Source: Apilactobacillus waqarii (GTDB lineage: Bacteria > Bacillota > Bacilli > Lactobacillales > Lactobacillaceae). Taken from it: a stretch of 64,000 bases of DNA. The DNA is taken from contig NZ_JAHQYH010000002.1 of assembly GCF_019061205.1 (NCBI RefSeq), forward strand, positions 124,001 to 188,000, read 5' to 3'. The notes under the pieces are model-generated. The model worked only from the letters and a program-made list of their open reading frames with translations. It was not told the origin of the DNA and did no database searches. The position numbers and the translations under genes were made by a program. This document shows, piece after piece, positions 1-7,447 of the stretch. Position 1 is the stretch's first letter. The number at the start of each line of letters is the position of its first letter.

Positions 1-1
1 C

Positions 2-544
2 ATCATGGTGATTGTTGAAAACGCCGGTTATTACGGTCTAATGATCTGGTTACCAACCATCATGCAAAAGCAACTGCATGTATCAATTTCAAAGTCATCA
101 CTATGGATGATTGTCACAATCGTCGGTATTAGTTTGGGAATGATTAGCTTTGGTTACATCATGGACAAGATTGGTCCTAGGGTGGCATTCGCATTCTTCA
201 TGCTATCAGCTGCCGTTGCCATTTATGGAATTGCGATTGCGCACAGTGCAATGATGTTACTAGTATTTAGCGCATTCGCCGGCTTCTTCGCTGCTGGTTT
301 CTATGGTGGATTTGGTGCCATCATCAGTCGCCTATATCCTACCAACATTAGAACCACTGCCAACAACATGATCATGGCAATTGGTAAGTCAGTTGGTGGT
401 TTTTCACCGGTATTAATGGGATTATTAATGGCTAAATTCTCATTGATTCAAATCATGGTCTTTATGTCACTAATGTATCTAGTTGCTGTTATCGCCATGT
501 TGACACTAAAGAAGCTTAGAAACTTTAACCATGGTTACATGTAA
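2..544 (+). CDS. MFS transporter, C-terminal part (cut by window edge)
   Basis: The reading frame is open from the first bases, so this is the C-terminal part of a longer protein. About 180 residues are visible, with five or six hydrophobic segments and a loop reading GYIMDKIGPR, the usual MFS signature between transmembrane helices 8 and 9, followed by SRLYPTNIRTTANN, typical of the metabolite:H+ symporter and sugar-porter branches. It sits in the cytoplasmic membrane and moves a small solute by a proton-coupled mechanism. The substrate cannot be told from this half. The protein ends in a short basic tail. No close downstream partner is evident; 132 bases separate it from the next gene. Confidence 0.8.
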   Translation: MMVIVENAGYYGLMIWLPTIMQKQLHVSISKSSLWMIVTIVGISLGMISFGYIMDKIGPRVAFAFFMLSAAVAIYGIAIAHSAMMLLVFSAFAGFFAAGFYGGFGAIISRLYPTNIRTTANNMIMAIGKSVGGFSPVLMGLLMAKFSLIQIMVFMSLMYLVAVIAMLTLKKLRNFNHGYM

Positions 545-676
545 AATAAATAAAAAGTGAATTTGATATAAGTAAAAATTGACCTTGTGTCTATTTTTAG
601 TTATTATTAAGTTAAGAAATAATTATAAAATGATTAGACATGATTATTTTCATTCATATTTAGGGGGATTTTCATA

Positions 677-1000
677 ATGGATAACGGTTCAAACAACCAA
701 CAACCAGATTTTCAACAACAAAATGGTCAACCAAACGGTGGTAACCAATCAATCTACATCAACCAAGCTAAGGCTAATGGTATCGGTACTGCCGGTTTCG
801 TATTATCATTAATTGCTTTGTTGGTTACTTCATGGATTCCATTTGTTGACTTCGTTGTATGGCTACTAGGTGCCATCTTCTCAATTATTGGTTTATTCAA
901 GCAACCTAAGGGACTTGCAATTGCAGGTACTATCATTTCATTTATTGGTATTATCTTCATCTTGTTCGTACTATCATTTATCGGTGCAGCATTAGCTTAA
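677..1000 (+). CDS. Small DUF4190-like membrane protein with Q/N-rich N-terminus
   Basis: The 107-residue protein has about 30 residues rich in Gln, Asn and Gly, then two to three hydrophobic segments (roughly residues 36-58, 60-75 and 80-106). The pattern GIGTAGFVLSLIALL ... LGAIFSIIGLFKQPKGLAIAG matches the DUF4190 layout of small Gram-positive membrane proteins. Function is unknown. The start follows AGGGGG with a good spacing; the same TTTAGGGGGATTTT stretch precedes the TM2 protein at 2479-3117, which also has a Q/N-rich tail, so the two may be expressed in a similar way. Confidence 0.75.
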   Translation: MDNGSNNQQPDFQQQNGQPNGGNQSIYINQAKANGIGTAGFVLSLIALLVTSWIPFVDFVVWLLGAIFSIIGLFKQPKGLAIAGTIISFIGIIFILFVLSFIGAALA

Positions 1001-1055
1001 TACTAGTAAGATAAAGGTGCTTGATTTGATCGATGATTAAAACAAGTACATAAAT

Positions 1056-1090
1056 AAAAAAGCACTATCCATTAGGATAGTGCTTTTTTA
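1056..1090. terminator. Bidirectional terminator
   Basis: Ten-base stem AGCACTATCC/GGATAGTGCT with A-run on one side and T-run on the other, between convergent genes. The Rrf2 gene on the minus strand ends inside the loop (stop at 1072-1074), so its last codons are part of the hairpin. Confidence 0.85.
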
Positions 1091-1509
1091 TTGCCGTCAA
1101 CGACATCTTTGACGATATCGGCGAGGGTGATTTTGCTCATTTCGACTTCGGCTTGTTGTTGCACTTCATCGTATGCCTTATGCAAAGCAGATTGAATGTT
1201 GGCCCCAACAGGACATTGTTGATTAGTTTCTTCATCAACGTGGAATAAGTCGGGTTCATCGATTGCTTTGTAGACATCGAGAAGGGTGATTTCAAAAGTT
1301 GGTTTGCTTAATGATACGGCAGCACGGCCGGGTTCGCTCCTGATTAATCCAGCATTTTTGAGTGAAGACATTAGACGACGCACAAGACTAGGATTGGAAT
1401 TAATGCTACCAGCAATTGCACGACTTGATAAATCATCTTCGACGATCTCAGTTGCTCCAATGTAGGTCAAAATATGAACAGCATCACTTAAACGGTGTGA
1501 ATACTTCAT
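1072..1509 (-). CDS. Rrf2 family transcriptional regulator (YwnA-like)
   Basis: The 145-residue protein starts MKYSHRLSDAVHIL and carries a winged helix-turn-helix in the first 80 residues (SSRAIAGSINSNPSLVRRLM as recognition region, then LIRSEPGRAAVSL as the wing). Fe-S sensing Rrf2 proteins have three clustered cysteines; here only one is visible (NQQCPVGANI), so it is probably a cluster-free, YwnA-like member. The start codon overlaps the stop of the upstream reductase by one base, so the two are translated as a unit. It most likely controls that operon, since a 36-base imperfect palindrome lies in the operon promoter at 2386-2421. The ligand is unknown; a redox-active or electrophilic compound is a guess from the partner enzyme. 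Confidence 0.85.
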   Translation of the reverse strand: MKYSHRLSDAVHILTYIGATEIVEDDLSSRAIAGSINSNPSLVRRLMSSLKNAGLIRSEPGRAAVSLSKPTFEITLLDVYKAIDEPDLFHVDEETNQQCPVGANIQSALHKAYDEVQQQAEVEMSKITLADIVKDVVDGNKKALS

Positions 1510-2363
1510 TATTTGATAACCTTCTTGATTGCGTCTTCGATTGGAGTAAGTGAATGGCTAATTACAGCAGTTAAGTCATTTGTTTCTTCATCCAATTGGC
1601 CATCGGCGATTAATTCTTGAATGTCTGAAACAATTCCAACAGTGGCATCATCTAGTCCAGATTCTCTTAGACCATTCTTATAGTCTTCAGCTGATGCTGA
1701 GATAACAGGGAAGTCCTTGCCGGTTGCCTTCTTTAATGCTTCTGCTAAGTCAGCATAAGTACGACGTTGACCGGCAAATTCGTAGATTTCTTTTGGTGAC
1801 TTGCTTAATAGGACACGAACTGCACCTTCAGCGTATTCTGCTTCTAGTGCCCAACCAACATGACCGTCACCAGCACCGTAAACAAATGGTTGGCCTTCAC
1901 TGGCAGGCTTTAGCACAGTCACTTCGTTTTCTAGATACCAGTTGTTACGAACGAATGCATGCGCGATGCCGCTTTCCTTGATGGCTGCTTCTGTTTGAGT
2001 GTGATCATGTGATAGGAAGTTATCGGCAGTTTCTGCGTGGGGGAAACTAGTGTAAACGATGAATTCAACACCAGCTTTCTTAGCGGCATCAATCACATTT
2101 TGGTGTTGAGTCATACGAGGTAGGACAGGGCTTGGTTGTGATGAGACAAACAATAGCTTGTCGATTCCTTCAAGTGATTCTGCCATTTGATCAGGGTTAC
2201 CGTAATCGAAAGGACGAACATCGAGACCAGCTGGAAGTTGTTTTTCAGCCTTTTCAACGTTTCTTGCTAATGCGACGATATCTGTTCTGTGGACGTTTTT
2301 CATTAAAACTTTAATTGCTTCTTTACCAAAATTACCGGTAACAGCACTAATTGCGTATTTCAT
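1509..2363 (-). CDS. NmrA-like NAD(P)H-binding oxidoreductase (quinone reductase type)
   Basis: The 284-residue protein has an N-terminal Rossmann motif (AISAVTGNFGKEAI) and the overall length of the NmrA/QorB (YtfG) branch of atypical short-chain dehydrogenases, which reduce quinones or act as NADPH sensors. Recognisable family stretches are LLFVSSQPS near residue 90, VEFIVYTSFPHAE near residue 120 and HAFVRNNWYLEN near residue 155. It is cytosolic. It is the first gene of a two-gene operon with the Rrf2 regulator, a very common pairing in lactic acid bacteria, so induction by quinones or other electrophiles is likely. The exact substrate is not shown by the sequence. Confidence 0.85.
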   Translation of the reverse strand: MKYAISAVTGNFGKEAIKVLMKNVHRTDIVALARNVEKAEKQLPAGLDVRPFDYGNPDQMAESLEGIDKLLFVSSQPSPVLPRMTQHQNVIDAAKKAGVEFIVYTSFPHAETADNFLSHDHTQTEAAIKESGIAHAFVRNNWYLENEVTVLKPASEGQPFVYGAGDGHVGWALEAEYAEGAVRVLLSKSPKEIYEFAGQRRTYADLAEALKKATGKDFPVISASAEDYKNGLRESGLDDATVGIVSDIQELIADGQLDEETNDLTAVISHSLTPIEDAIKKVIK

Positions 2364-2385
2364 AATTTCATCAACCCTTCTAGTT

Positions 2386-2421
2386 GTTACTTTATAATTA
2401 ACATGTTACATATAAGATAAC
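2386..2421. promoter_or_regulatory. Imperfect 36-base palindrome, candidate Rrf2 operator
   Basis: The 36 bases read nearly the same on both strands (14 of 18 half-site positions match), centred on TTAACATGTTA, with outer arms GTTAC.TTATA and TATAA.GTAAC-like. It lies 22 bases upstream of the reductase start, over the probable promoter. Rrf2 proteins bind long dyads of this kind; autoregulation is inferred. Confidence 0.55.
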
Positions 2422-2443
2422 AGGTGGTTAAAAATAATGCAAC

Positions 2444-2472
2444 AAAAAAGCTCCCATTTTTTGGAAGCTTTC
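2444..2472 (-). terminator. Terminator of the TM2 gene
   Basis: Read on the minus strand, AAGCTTCC and GGGAGCTT pair around an A-rich loop and are followed by a run of Ts. It lies just after the stop of the TM2-domain gene. Confidence 0.65.
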
Positions 2473-2478
2473 AAAATT

Positions 2479-3117
2479 TTATTCTTTTGGTTTGCTGAAG
2501 TCAGTAAAGTCACCATCTATATCATTTACAGATTGAGCACTTGATGAATCACTAGTTTGTTGTGGTTCAACGTTGGCTGATGATGATTGATTGTTGACTG
2601 ATTCGCTGTTGATAGGTTGACCATTCTTAGGATCAAAGTTGTTTTGTTGTTGACCTTGAGTTGGTTGTTGGGGGTGTTGTGTTTGATTGCTGTAATTTAC
2701 AAATGAAGCACCATTGAATGAAGCGTAGTTAATCCCACTTAACTCTTCAACTGATTTACCAGTAATTTGGTTAATTCCCCTGTAAGCGGCTTGTAGACGG
2801 CTTTCCTTTAACCATGATTGGATTGAGAATGCATCAACAATCCACCAAATCCAAACAGCACTTAGGAATCCAAAACCGATTATCAGGATGAGTGTGACCC
2901 ATCCTATAATTTCTAGAGTTAGCATTAAAGCAGCATATGGCTTCTTAAATAGGAAACGGTGGGCACCTAATTGTCCTAAAAATACCCATAGTAACCATGC
3001 GGCAACAGGACTAACGGAATTATTTTCAACATAATCATTAACCATTAGTTGTTCTTGGGTAGATAATTTCTTACGTGCAGCGAAAACTTGTTGTTCTAAA
3101 ATATCGACATTGTTCAT
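2479..3117 (-). CDS. TM2 domain-containing membrane protein
   Basis: The 212-residue protein has a TM2 domain at about residues 33-100: the segment WLLWVFLGQLGAHRFLFKKP is the diagnostic G.HRFY-like motif between two membrane helices, followed by WIWWIVDAFSI. The C-terminal 80 residues are rich in Gln, Asn and Ser and probably disordered. TM2 proteins are widespread small membrane proteins with no settled biochemical role. The start follows AGGGGGATTTTTAT. It stands alone between a terminator and a divergent DUF805 gene. Confidence 0.8.
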   Translation of the reverse strand: MNNVDILEQQVFAARKKLSTQEQLMVNDYVENNSVSPVAAWLLWVFLGQLGAHRFLFKKPYAALMLTLEIIGWVTLILIIGFGFLSAVWIWWIVDAFSIQSWLKESRLQAAYRGINQITGKSVEELSGINYASFNGASFVNYSNQTQHPQQPTQGQQQNNFDPKNGQPINSESVNNQSSSANVEPQQTSDSSSAQSVNDIDGDFTDFSKPKE

Positions 3118-3260
3118 ATAAAAATCCCCCTAAATATCTTATGCAACTTTGATTATACCATCATTAGATATGGCAAAGCATTCTTAATAATTTCTTAGAT
3201 TGATTTTTTGTGAATGATTAATTAATATGTACATAGAATAAAAAAAGGGGAAATATAATT

Positions 3261-3698
3261 ATGATTAAAGCATACAAACAATTTTGGAAAAACTATTTTA
3301 ACTTCACTGGAGTAAGTACCAGATCAGAATTCTGGTGGGTATTCTTAATTAACACCATTATCTACGCAATCTTTGCACTAGCATTCGGTGGTGTTGCAGT
3401 TGTTACTTCATTCGCAACCGGCCATGCTGACAAGTCATTCGGTATTGCAGCTCTAATTGGTGTCGCAGTATGTATCTTATACTTACTAGCATCAATAATT
3501 CCTACTATTTCACTATACTTCCGTCGTTACCGTGATGCAGGTGTAACACCATGGTTCCTACTAATTACTTACGGTGTTCCTGCTGTATTAAAGGGTTCAA
3601 ACATTTACGATAAATATGTACTAGTTCAAACCCTAGTTCTAATTATTTCAATCATTGGTTTCATTATTCTTGTAATGCCAAGCAAAGATAGAAAATAA
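3261..3698 (+). CDS. DUF805 family membrane protein
   Basis: The 145-residue protein begins with the DUF805 signature FWKNYFNFTGVSTRSEFWWVFL and has four hydrophobic segments, with the second conserved stretch SLYFRRYRDAGVTPW near residue 85-100. DUF805 proteins are cytoplasmic-membrane proteins of unknown role. Start supported by AAGGGG ten bases upstream. The next gene is a paralog. Confidence 0.8.
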   Translation: MIKAYKQFWKNYFNFTGVSTRSEFWWVFLINTIIYAIFALAFGGVAVVTSFATGHADKSFGIAALIGVAVCILYLLASIIPTISLYFRRYRDAGVTPWFLLITYGVPAVLKGSNIYDKYVLVQTLVLIISIIGFIILVMPSKDRK

Positions 3699-3700
3699 TT

Positions 3701-3731
3701 AAAAAAAAGGGCGGTGAACCGCTCTTTTTTT
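3701..3731 (+). terminator. Terminator after first DUF805 gene
   Basis: GGGCGG and CCGCTC pair around TGAA and are followed by seven Ts. Confidence 0.75.
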
Positions 3732-3808
3732 GTGTCATAGTATAAGAAATGTTGATACAAATTTATTATACTGTAACTCTATCTGTAAAAAAATTTGGAT
3801 GTGATGAA

Positions 3809-4195
3809 ATGCTTAACTTTCTTAAAGGTTTCTCAATGTATTGGACTAGATACTTTGATTTTAAAGGTCGTAGTACCAGATCAGAGTTTTGGTGGAGTTT
3901 TTTAGGATTAACAATTATAACAGGAATTATTGCAGGAATTGAACAAGTTGATATTAAGTTAGGTCTGTTTATTTATCTTATTTTTTCTATTTTTACCATT
4001 ATTCCAAACATTTCTCAATATGTGAGGCGTTTCAGAGATATCGGGATAAGTCCATATTGGGTGATTATTACATTTATCATACCCTCTTTACTGGTTTATA
4101 CCATTAAACATCTACCTTGGTATTTACAAGTGATTGATATCGTATTAATCCTTTCGGATATTGTTTTATCAATTCTACCAAGTAAAGAAGAATAA
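3809..4195 (+). CDS. DUF805 family membrane protein, second copy
   Basis: The protein of about 128 residues shares the family signature (MYWTRYFDFKGRSTRSEFWW and QYVRRFRDIGISPYW) with its upstream neighbour. It has four membrane segments but is more diverged and more AT-rich. An upstream in-frame ATG at 3749 would add 20 residues outside the family alignment; the start at 3809 is preferred because GGATGTGATGAA precedes it, nearly the same context as used by the two CPBP genes at 27414 and 28411. Function unknown. The tandem pair looks like a gene duplication. Confidence 0.75.
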   Translation: MLNFLKGFSMYWTRYFDFKGRSTRSEFWWSFLGLTIITGIIAGIEQVDIKLGLFIYLIFSIFTIIPNISQYVRRFRDIGISPYWVIITFIIPSLLVYTIKHLPWYLQVIDIVLILSDIVLSILPSKEE

Positions 4196-4227
4196 AAAAG
4201 AGCTAGAAAAATCTAGCTCTTTTTTTA
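4194..4227. terminator. Bidirectional terminator
   Basis: AAAAGAGCTAGA pairs with TCTAGCTCTTTT; it serves the convergent DUF805 and acetolactate synthase genes. Confidence 0.85.
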
Positions 4228-4228
4228 T

Positions 4229-5902
4229 TTAGTTTAGTTCGTTTGGAATTAATTTAGTCTTTAGTTCGATGTTGTCTTTGTAATCGACTGGAATTTCGAT
4301 GATTACTGGGCCATTGATGTCCTTGGCGCGGTTTAAAGCACTGTTTAAATCATCAACGCTGTTGGCACGGATACCGGTAGCTCCAAAACTTTCAGCGTAT
4401 TTAACATAGTCAACGTAACCGAATTTAACTCCGGCATCGTGACCATATTTCGCAACTTCTTGGAACTTAACCATGTCGTAGTAACCATCGACCCAAATCA
4501 ATTGAATGATGTTTAGGTTTAGACGAACGGCGGTTTCTAGTTCTTGTCCCGAGAATAGGAATCCACCATCTCCAGAAATTGAGATGACTGGTTCGTTTGG
4601 ATGAGTTAAGGCAGCACCGATGGCCCATGGAAGTGATACCCCAAGTGTTTGCATACCGTTACTGAATAGTAAATGACGTGGCTTGTAAGTCTTGAAGTAT
4701 CGTCCCATCCAGATGTAGTGACTGCCGATATCGACAGTTACGATGGTATTTTCACTGACGAATTTTTGAAGCGATTGAATCACTGAAATAGGGTGCAAAC
4801 CGTTTTCGGTGGTTTCGTGAACTTCTTCGATGGTTTCGGTGAAGTGGTCACGTAACTTATGGAGATGATCGGTAACTTCCTTGGAAAGTTCCATTGAATC
4901 ATCGATGTATTCGGTTAATGCGTCGATACTTTCTGCAATGTCGGCATTAACAATGATACTTGGTTGGTATTCAGCAGTGATTTCTGGGGAAACTGTATCG
5001 ATGTTAATTACTTGGGTGTGAGCTTGGTTCCAGTTTCTGGCTTCGTATTCGACTGGATCGTAACCAATGGCAATCACTAAGTCACTATTCTTCAAGATGG
5101 TGTCACCAATTTGGTTATCAAACAAACTCACACGACCGTAGTAATTATCAACAAGTTCTTTTGAAATGACACCAGCACCTTGGTAGGTTTCAACGACTGG
5201 AATGGAGAACTTATGTAGCAATTTGTGGAGAGCAGCACTGACTTCAGGAGTGGATGCGCGCATACCTGCTAAAATAACTGGTTGTTTGGAGTTTTCGATT
5301 AAATGAGCAATTTCTTTCATGCGTGTCTTATCAACACTACCGTTGGTAATCTTAGGTAGTTTATCGATTACTGGGCGGGATACTTCGTCGCCTAAGACAT
5401 CTTGAGGAACCGAGATGAAGGCAGCACCTTTCTTAGGTGATTGGGCGGTGATGTATGCGTTTGAAAAGGTTTCTGAGATGTTGTTGGCATCTTGGACTTC
5501 AACGCTAGTCTTGGTAGCACTTTTTAGTAAGTCGGCAGAGTTAATACTTTGGTGGGTAAGACGTAATAAATCATCTCGTTTTACTTGGCCACCAATGGCA
5601 ATAATCGGGTCACCTTCAGAGGTAGCGGTGATTAATCCGGTTGCTAGGTTGGAAACGCCGGGTCCAGAGGTAACGGCAACGACGCCGGGTTCTCCGGTTA
5701 AACGACCGATTGAAGCGGCGATGAATGCGGCATTTTGTTCATGACGAGTAACGATTAGTTTAGGTGTTCTTTCGTCATCGAAATCTTGTAGGTCTTCGAA
5801 TAGTTGATCGACTTTGGCGCCGGGAATACCGAAGACGTATTTAATGTTTTGATTGATCATGCTTTGAATCAAAGCTTTTGATCCGGTAGTGGGTTTATCC
5901 AT
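4229..5902 (-). CDS. alsS: Acetolactate synthase, catabolic type
   Basis: The 557-residue thiamine diphosphate enzyme condenses two pyruvates to 2-acetolactate with loss of CO2, the first step to acetoin/diacetyl. Visible landmarks are the N-terminal ThDP pyrimidine-binding domain (FGIPGAKVDQLF with the glycine-rich GPGVSNLATGL), the central domain, and the C-terminal ThDP motif GDGGFLFSGQELETAV. No small regulatory-subunit gene lies nearby and no ilv genes flank it, which fits the catabolic AlsS/BudB form, not the biosynthetic IlvB form. The start follows GAGGTGATATT. The decarboxylase that uses its product is at 17284-17997, separated by 11 kb. It is divergent from a MarR regulator across a region with two matching palindromes, so control by that protein is likely. 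Confidence 0.93.
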   Translation of the reverse strand: MDKPTTGSKALIQSMINQNIKYVFGIPGAKVDQLFEDLQDFDDERTPKLIVTRHEQNAAFIAASIGRLTGEPGVVAVTSGPGVSNLATGLITATSEGDPIIAIGGQVKRDDLLRLTHQSINSADLLKSATKTSVEVQDANNISETFSNAYITAQSPKKGAAFISVPQDVLGDEVSRPVIDKLPKITNGSVDKTRMKEIAHLIENSKQPVILAGMRASTPEVSAALHKLLHKFSIPVVETYQGAGVISKELVDNYYGRVSLFDNQIGDTILKNSDLVIAIGYDPVEYEARNWNQAHTQVINIDTVSPEITAEYQPSIIVNADIAESIDALTEYIDDSMELSKEVTDHLHKLRDHFTETIEEVHETTENGLHPISVIQSLQKFVSENTIVTVDIGSHYIWMGRYFKTYKPRHLLFSNGMQTLGVSLPWAIGAALTHPNEPVISISGDGGFLFSGQELETAVRLNLNIIQLIWVDGYYDMVKFQEVAKYGHDAGVKFGYVDYVKYAESFGATGIRANSVDDLNSALNRAKDINGPVIIEIPVDYKDNIELKTKLIPNELN

Positions 5903-5979
5903 AATATCACCTCAAATATGATAAATAATTCTGACAGATTGAATGAATTCTGATACTCTAGAATAGTAAATAACATTAT

Positions 5980-5998
5980 AGGTCAATTTAATTGACCT
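5980..5998. promoter_or_regulatory. MarR-type operator palindrome 1
   Basis: AGGTCAATTTAATTGACCT is a perfect 19-base palindrome. Its half-sites contain TTGACC on each strand, usable as the -35 hexamers of divergent promoters for alsS and the MarR gene. A nearly identical copy lies 47 bases downstream. Confidence 0.7.
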
Positions 5999-6026
5999 TT
6001 CTATAATAATAGCACTATTCTATATA

Positions 6027-6045
6027 AGGTCAACTTAATTGACCT
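6027..6045. promoter_or_regulatory. MarR-type operator palindrome 2
   Basis: AGGTCAACTTAATTGACCT differs from the first palindrome by one base. It sits between the probable -10 region (TATTCT at 6016-6021) and the start codon of the MarR gene, where a bound repressor would block transcription. Confidence 0.65.
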
Positions 6046-6058
6046 AAAGGAGAATAAA

Positions 6059-6472
6059 ATGATCGATAAAAAGAAATTAATGGTCTTTTACTTTGCGTAT
6101 CAAGAAATCAATCGAATCGTCGATTTATCAAAGTATAACCTAACTTCAAATCAACAAAAAATGTTATTCTCAATTGATACAATTGATGAGATTACAATCA
6201 AACAATTACTACAAATCTTAGATATTTCAAAACAGGCGTTAAACGTGGCGTGCCGAGATTTGCGAGAACGTAATCTGGTTTATACTGGACCAGCCAAATC
6301 TGATAAGAGAAAAAAAGTCGTGTATTTAACAGATGATGGACGAAAATTAATCGAAAAGATTGAAGCTGAACAGTTGAACTTTATCAACGCCATTTGTAAT
6401 AGTACTAACTACAACTGGGAAGATACGATGAAGAAGTTAACCAATAGCTATCTAGAAGACATTCAAAAATAA
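6059..6472 (+). CDS. MarR family transcriptional regulator
   Basis: The 137-residue protein has the MarR winged-helix layout: dimerising helix first, then DEITIKQLLQILDISKQALN as helix-turn-helix, RDLRERNLVY as recognition end and SDKRKKVVYLTDDGRKL as the wing and family motif. The start follows AAAGGAGAATAAA. It is divergent from alsS, with two matching 19-base palindromes in the 156-base gap, so it probably represses itself and regulates acetolactate synthase. The effector is unknown; a pyruvate- or acid-related signal would fit the pathway, but nothing in the sequence shows it. Confidence 0.88.
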   Translation: MIDKKKLMVFYFAYQEINRIVDLSKYNLTSNQQKMLFSIDTIDEITIKQLLQILDISKQALNVACRDLRERNLVYTGPAKSDKRKKVVYLTDDGRKLIEKIEAEQLNFINAICNSTNYNWEDTMKKLTNSYLEDIQK

Positions 6473-6500
6473 AAAACGTTGCTTAGTAGCAACGTTTTTA
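6471..6500. terminator. Bidirectional terminator
   Basis: AAAAACGTTGC pairs with GCAACGTTTTT between the convergent MarR and secreted-protein genes. Confidence 0.85.
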
Positions 6501-7244
6501 TTTTGTCTCTATAACGACATAGTAGTTATTTGATTGGTTGGTTTGACCGTTTAAGATGGTGGTATTCTTGGCAGAAACACCAATCTTGGTGATATTACCA
6601 TCGGTTAATAACTTGGTGTAGTTTTCATCTGAACTATTTGAGACATCGGAATACAAAATCCAACTTAGTGAGGTTCCGCGGTAGTTATTTTCATCACTGA
6701 ATTGCCAGTAGGAAACACTATCGGAATTAGATGGAATTGGACTGTTTTGGATTGAAGTAATTTTGTTGTTGGCATCTTTTTCCAGATCAAAGTCTAATTG
6801 AAGAGGAGCCAGGCCATTATAGTTTCTAGCTGTATTAATAACACCAATTGTATTAACAGCCATTTGATGGTTAAATGATGCGGTCTTATTCAACTGAATG
6901 GCACCATGCCAAGCGTATCCGATTAGTTGATGATTTTGGTAAAGGGCTTGGTAGATTGCTTGGATTTTTTTGCCTTTTTTGTATTTTTGAACGTGGTAAC
7001 TGGTACCAACGGTTACTGGTTGATCTTGTAATTTGGATAATCGTTTGGCATGCTTAGTAAACGTTAAATCAGTGTATAAATATTCATAGTGTTTTGAATT
7101 GATGACCCCGACACCATGATTGTTCTCGTCTGATACACTGTAAATATATGGTTTAGTATTTTTAGCCTTAGCGAAAGCTTCATAACCGTTTGTCGATACC
7201 GCCAGGGTAGAGAAAAAGGTTAATAAAATTAAGAATTTTTTCAT
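6498..7244 (-). CDS. Secreted protein with degenerate CAP/SCP-like region
   Basis: The 248-residue protein has a signal peptide (MKKFLILLTFFSTLAVSTNG) and no anchor. Residues 30-130 carry a surface-layer-like beta region (TSYHVQKYKKGKKIQAIYQA ... LIGYAWHGAI). The second half resembles the CAP/SCP fold (VINTARNYNGLAPLQLDFDL near the start, KIGVSAKN and YYVVIET near the end), but the usual His/Glu active-site set is not evident. It is likely exported and may interact with the cell wall. The assignment is by pattern only; specific function unknown. Confidence 0.55.
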   Translation of the reverse strand: MKKFLILLTFFSTLAVSTNGYEAFAKAKNTKPYIYSVSDENNHGVGVINSKHYEYLYTDLTFTKHAKRLSKLQDQPVTVGTSYHVQKYKKGKKIQAIYQALYQNHQLIGYAWHGAIQLNKTASFNHQMAVNTIGVINTARNYNGLAPLQLDFDLEKDANNKITSIQNSPIPSNSDSVSYWQFSDENNYRGTSLSWILYSDVSNSSDENYTKLLTDGNITKIGVSAKNTTILNGQTNQSNNYYVVIETK

Positions 7245-7329
7245 TGATACACCTTCTTTGTTGATAATAGTATAGCAGTAATAATATAGAATAAATGTTA
7301 AACTATGGTTACAAAAAAGAGGTAAGAAT

Positions 7330-7413
7330 ATGAAACAAGATAAACTATTGGTAGCCGCAATGGTATTCGTGGGAATTATCCTGTTAGCGTGTGTTGTGGC
7401 TTATGTAGCATAA
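7330..7413 (+). CDS. 27-residue single-span membrane peptide
   Basis: The short ORF opens with MKQDKLLVAAMVF and is one hydrophobic helix ending VVAYVA. It has a credible ribosome binding site (AGAGGT, seven bases before the ATG) and is followed within three bases by a strong terminator, so it looks like a real small gene and not chance. It is divergent from the secreted protein at 6498-7244. Small single-span peptides of this size often modulate a membrane partner or act as toxins; nothing here decides between them. Confidence 0.5.
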   Translation: MKQDKLLVAAMVFVGIILLACVVAYVA

Positions 7414-7415
7414 AT

Positions 7416-7447
7416 AAAAAAGCATCGAAAAAAACGATGCTTTTTTA
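7416..7447. terminator. Bidirectional terminator
   Basis: AAAAAGCATCG pairs with CGATGCTTTTT around an A-rich loop; it serves the 27-residue ORF and the converging YdcF-type gene. Confidence 0.85.
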
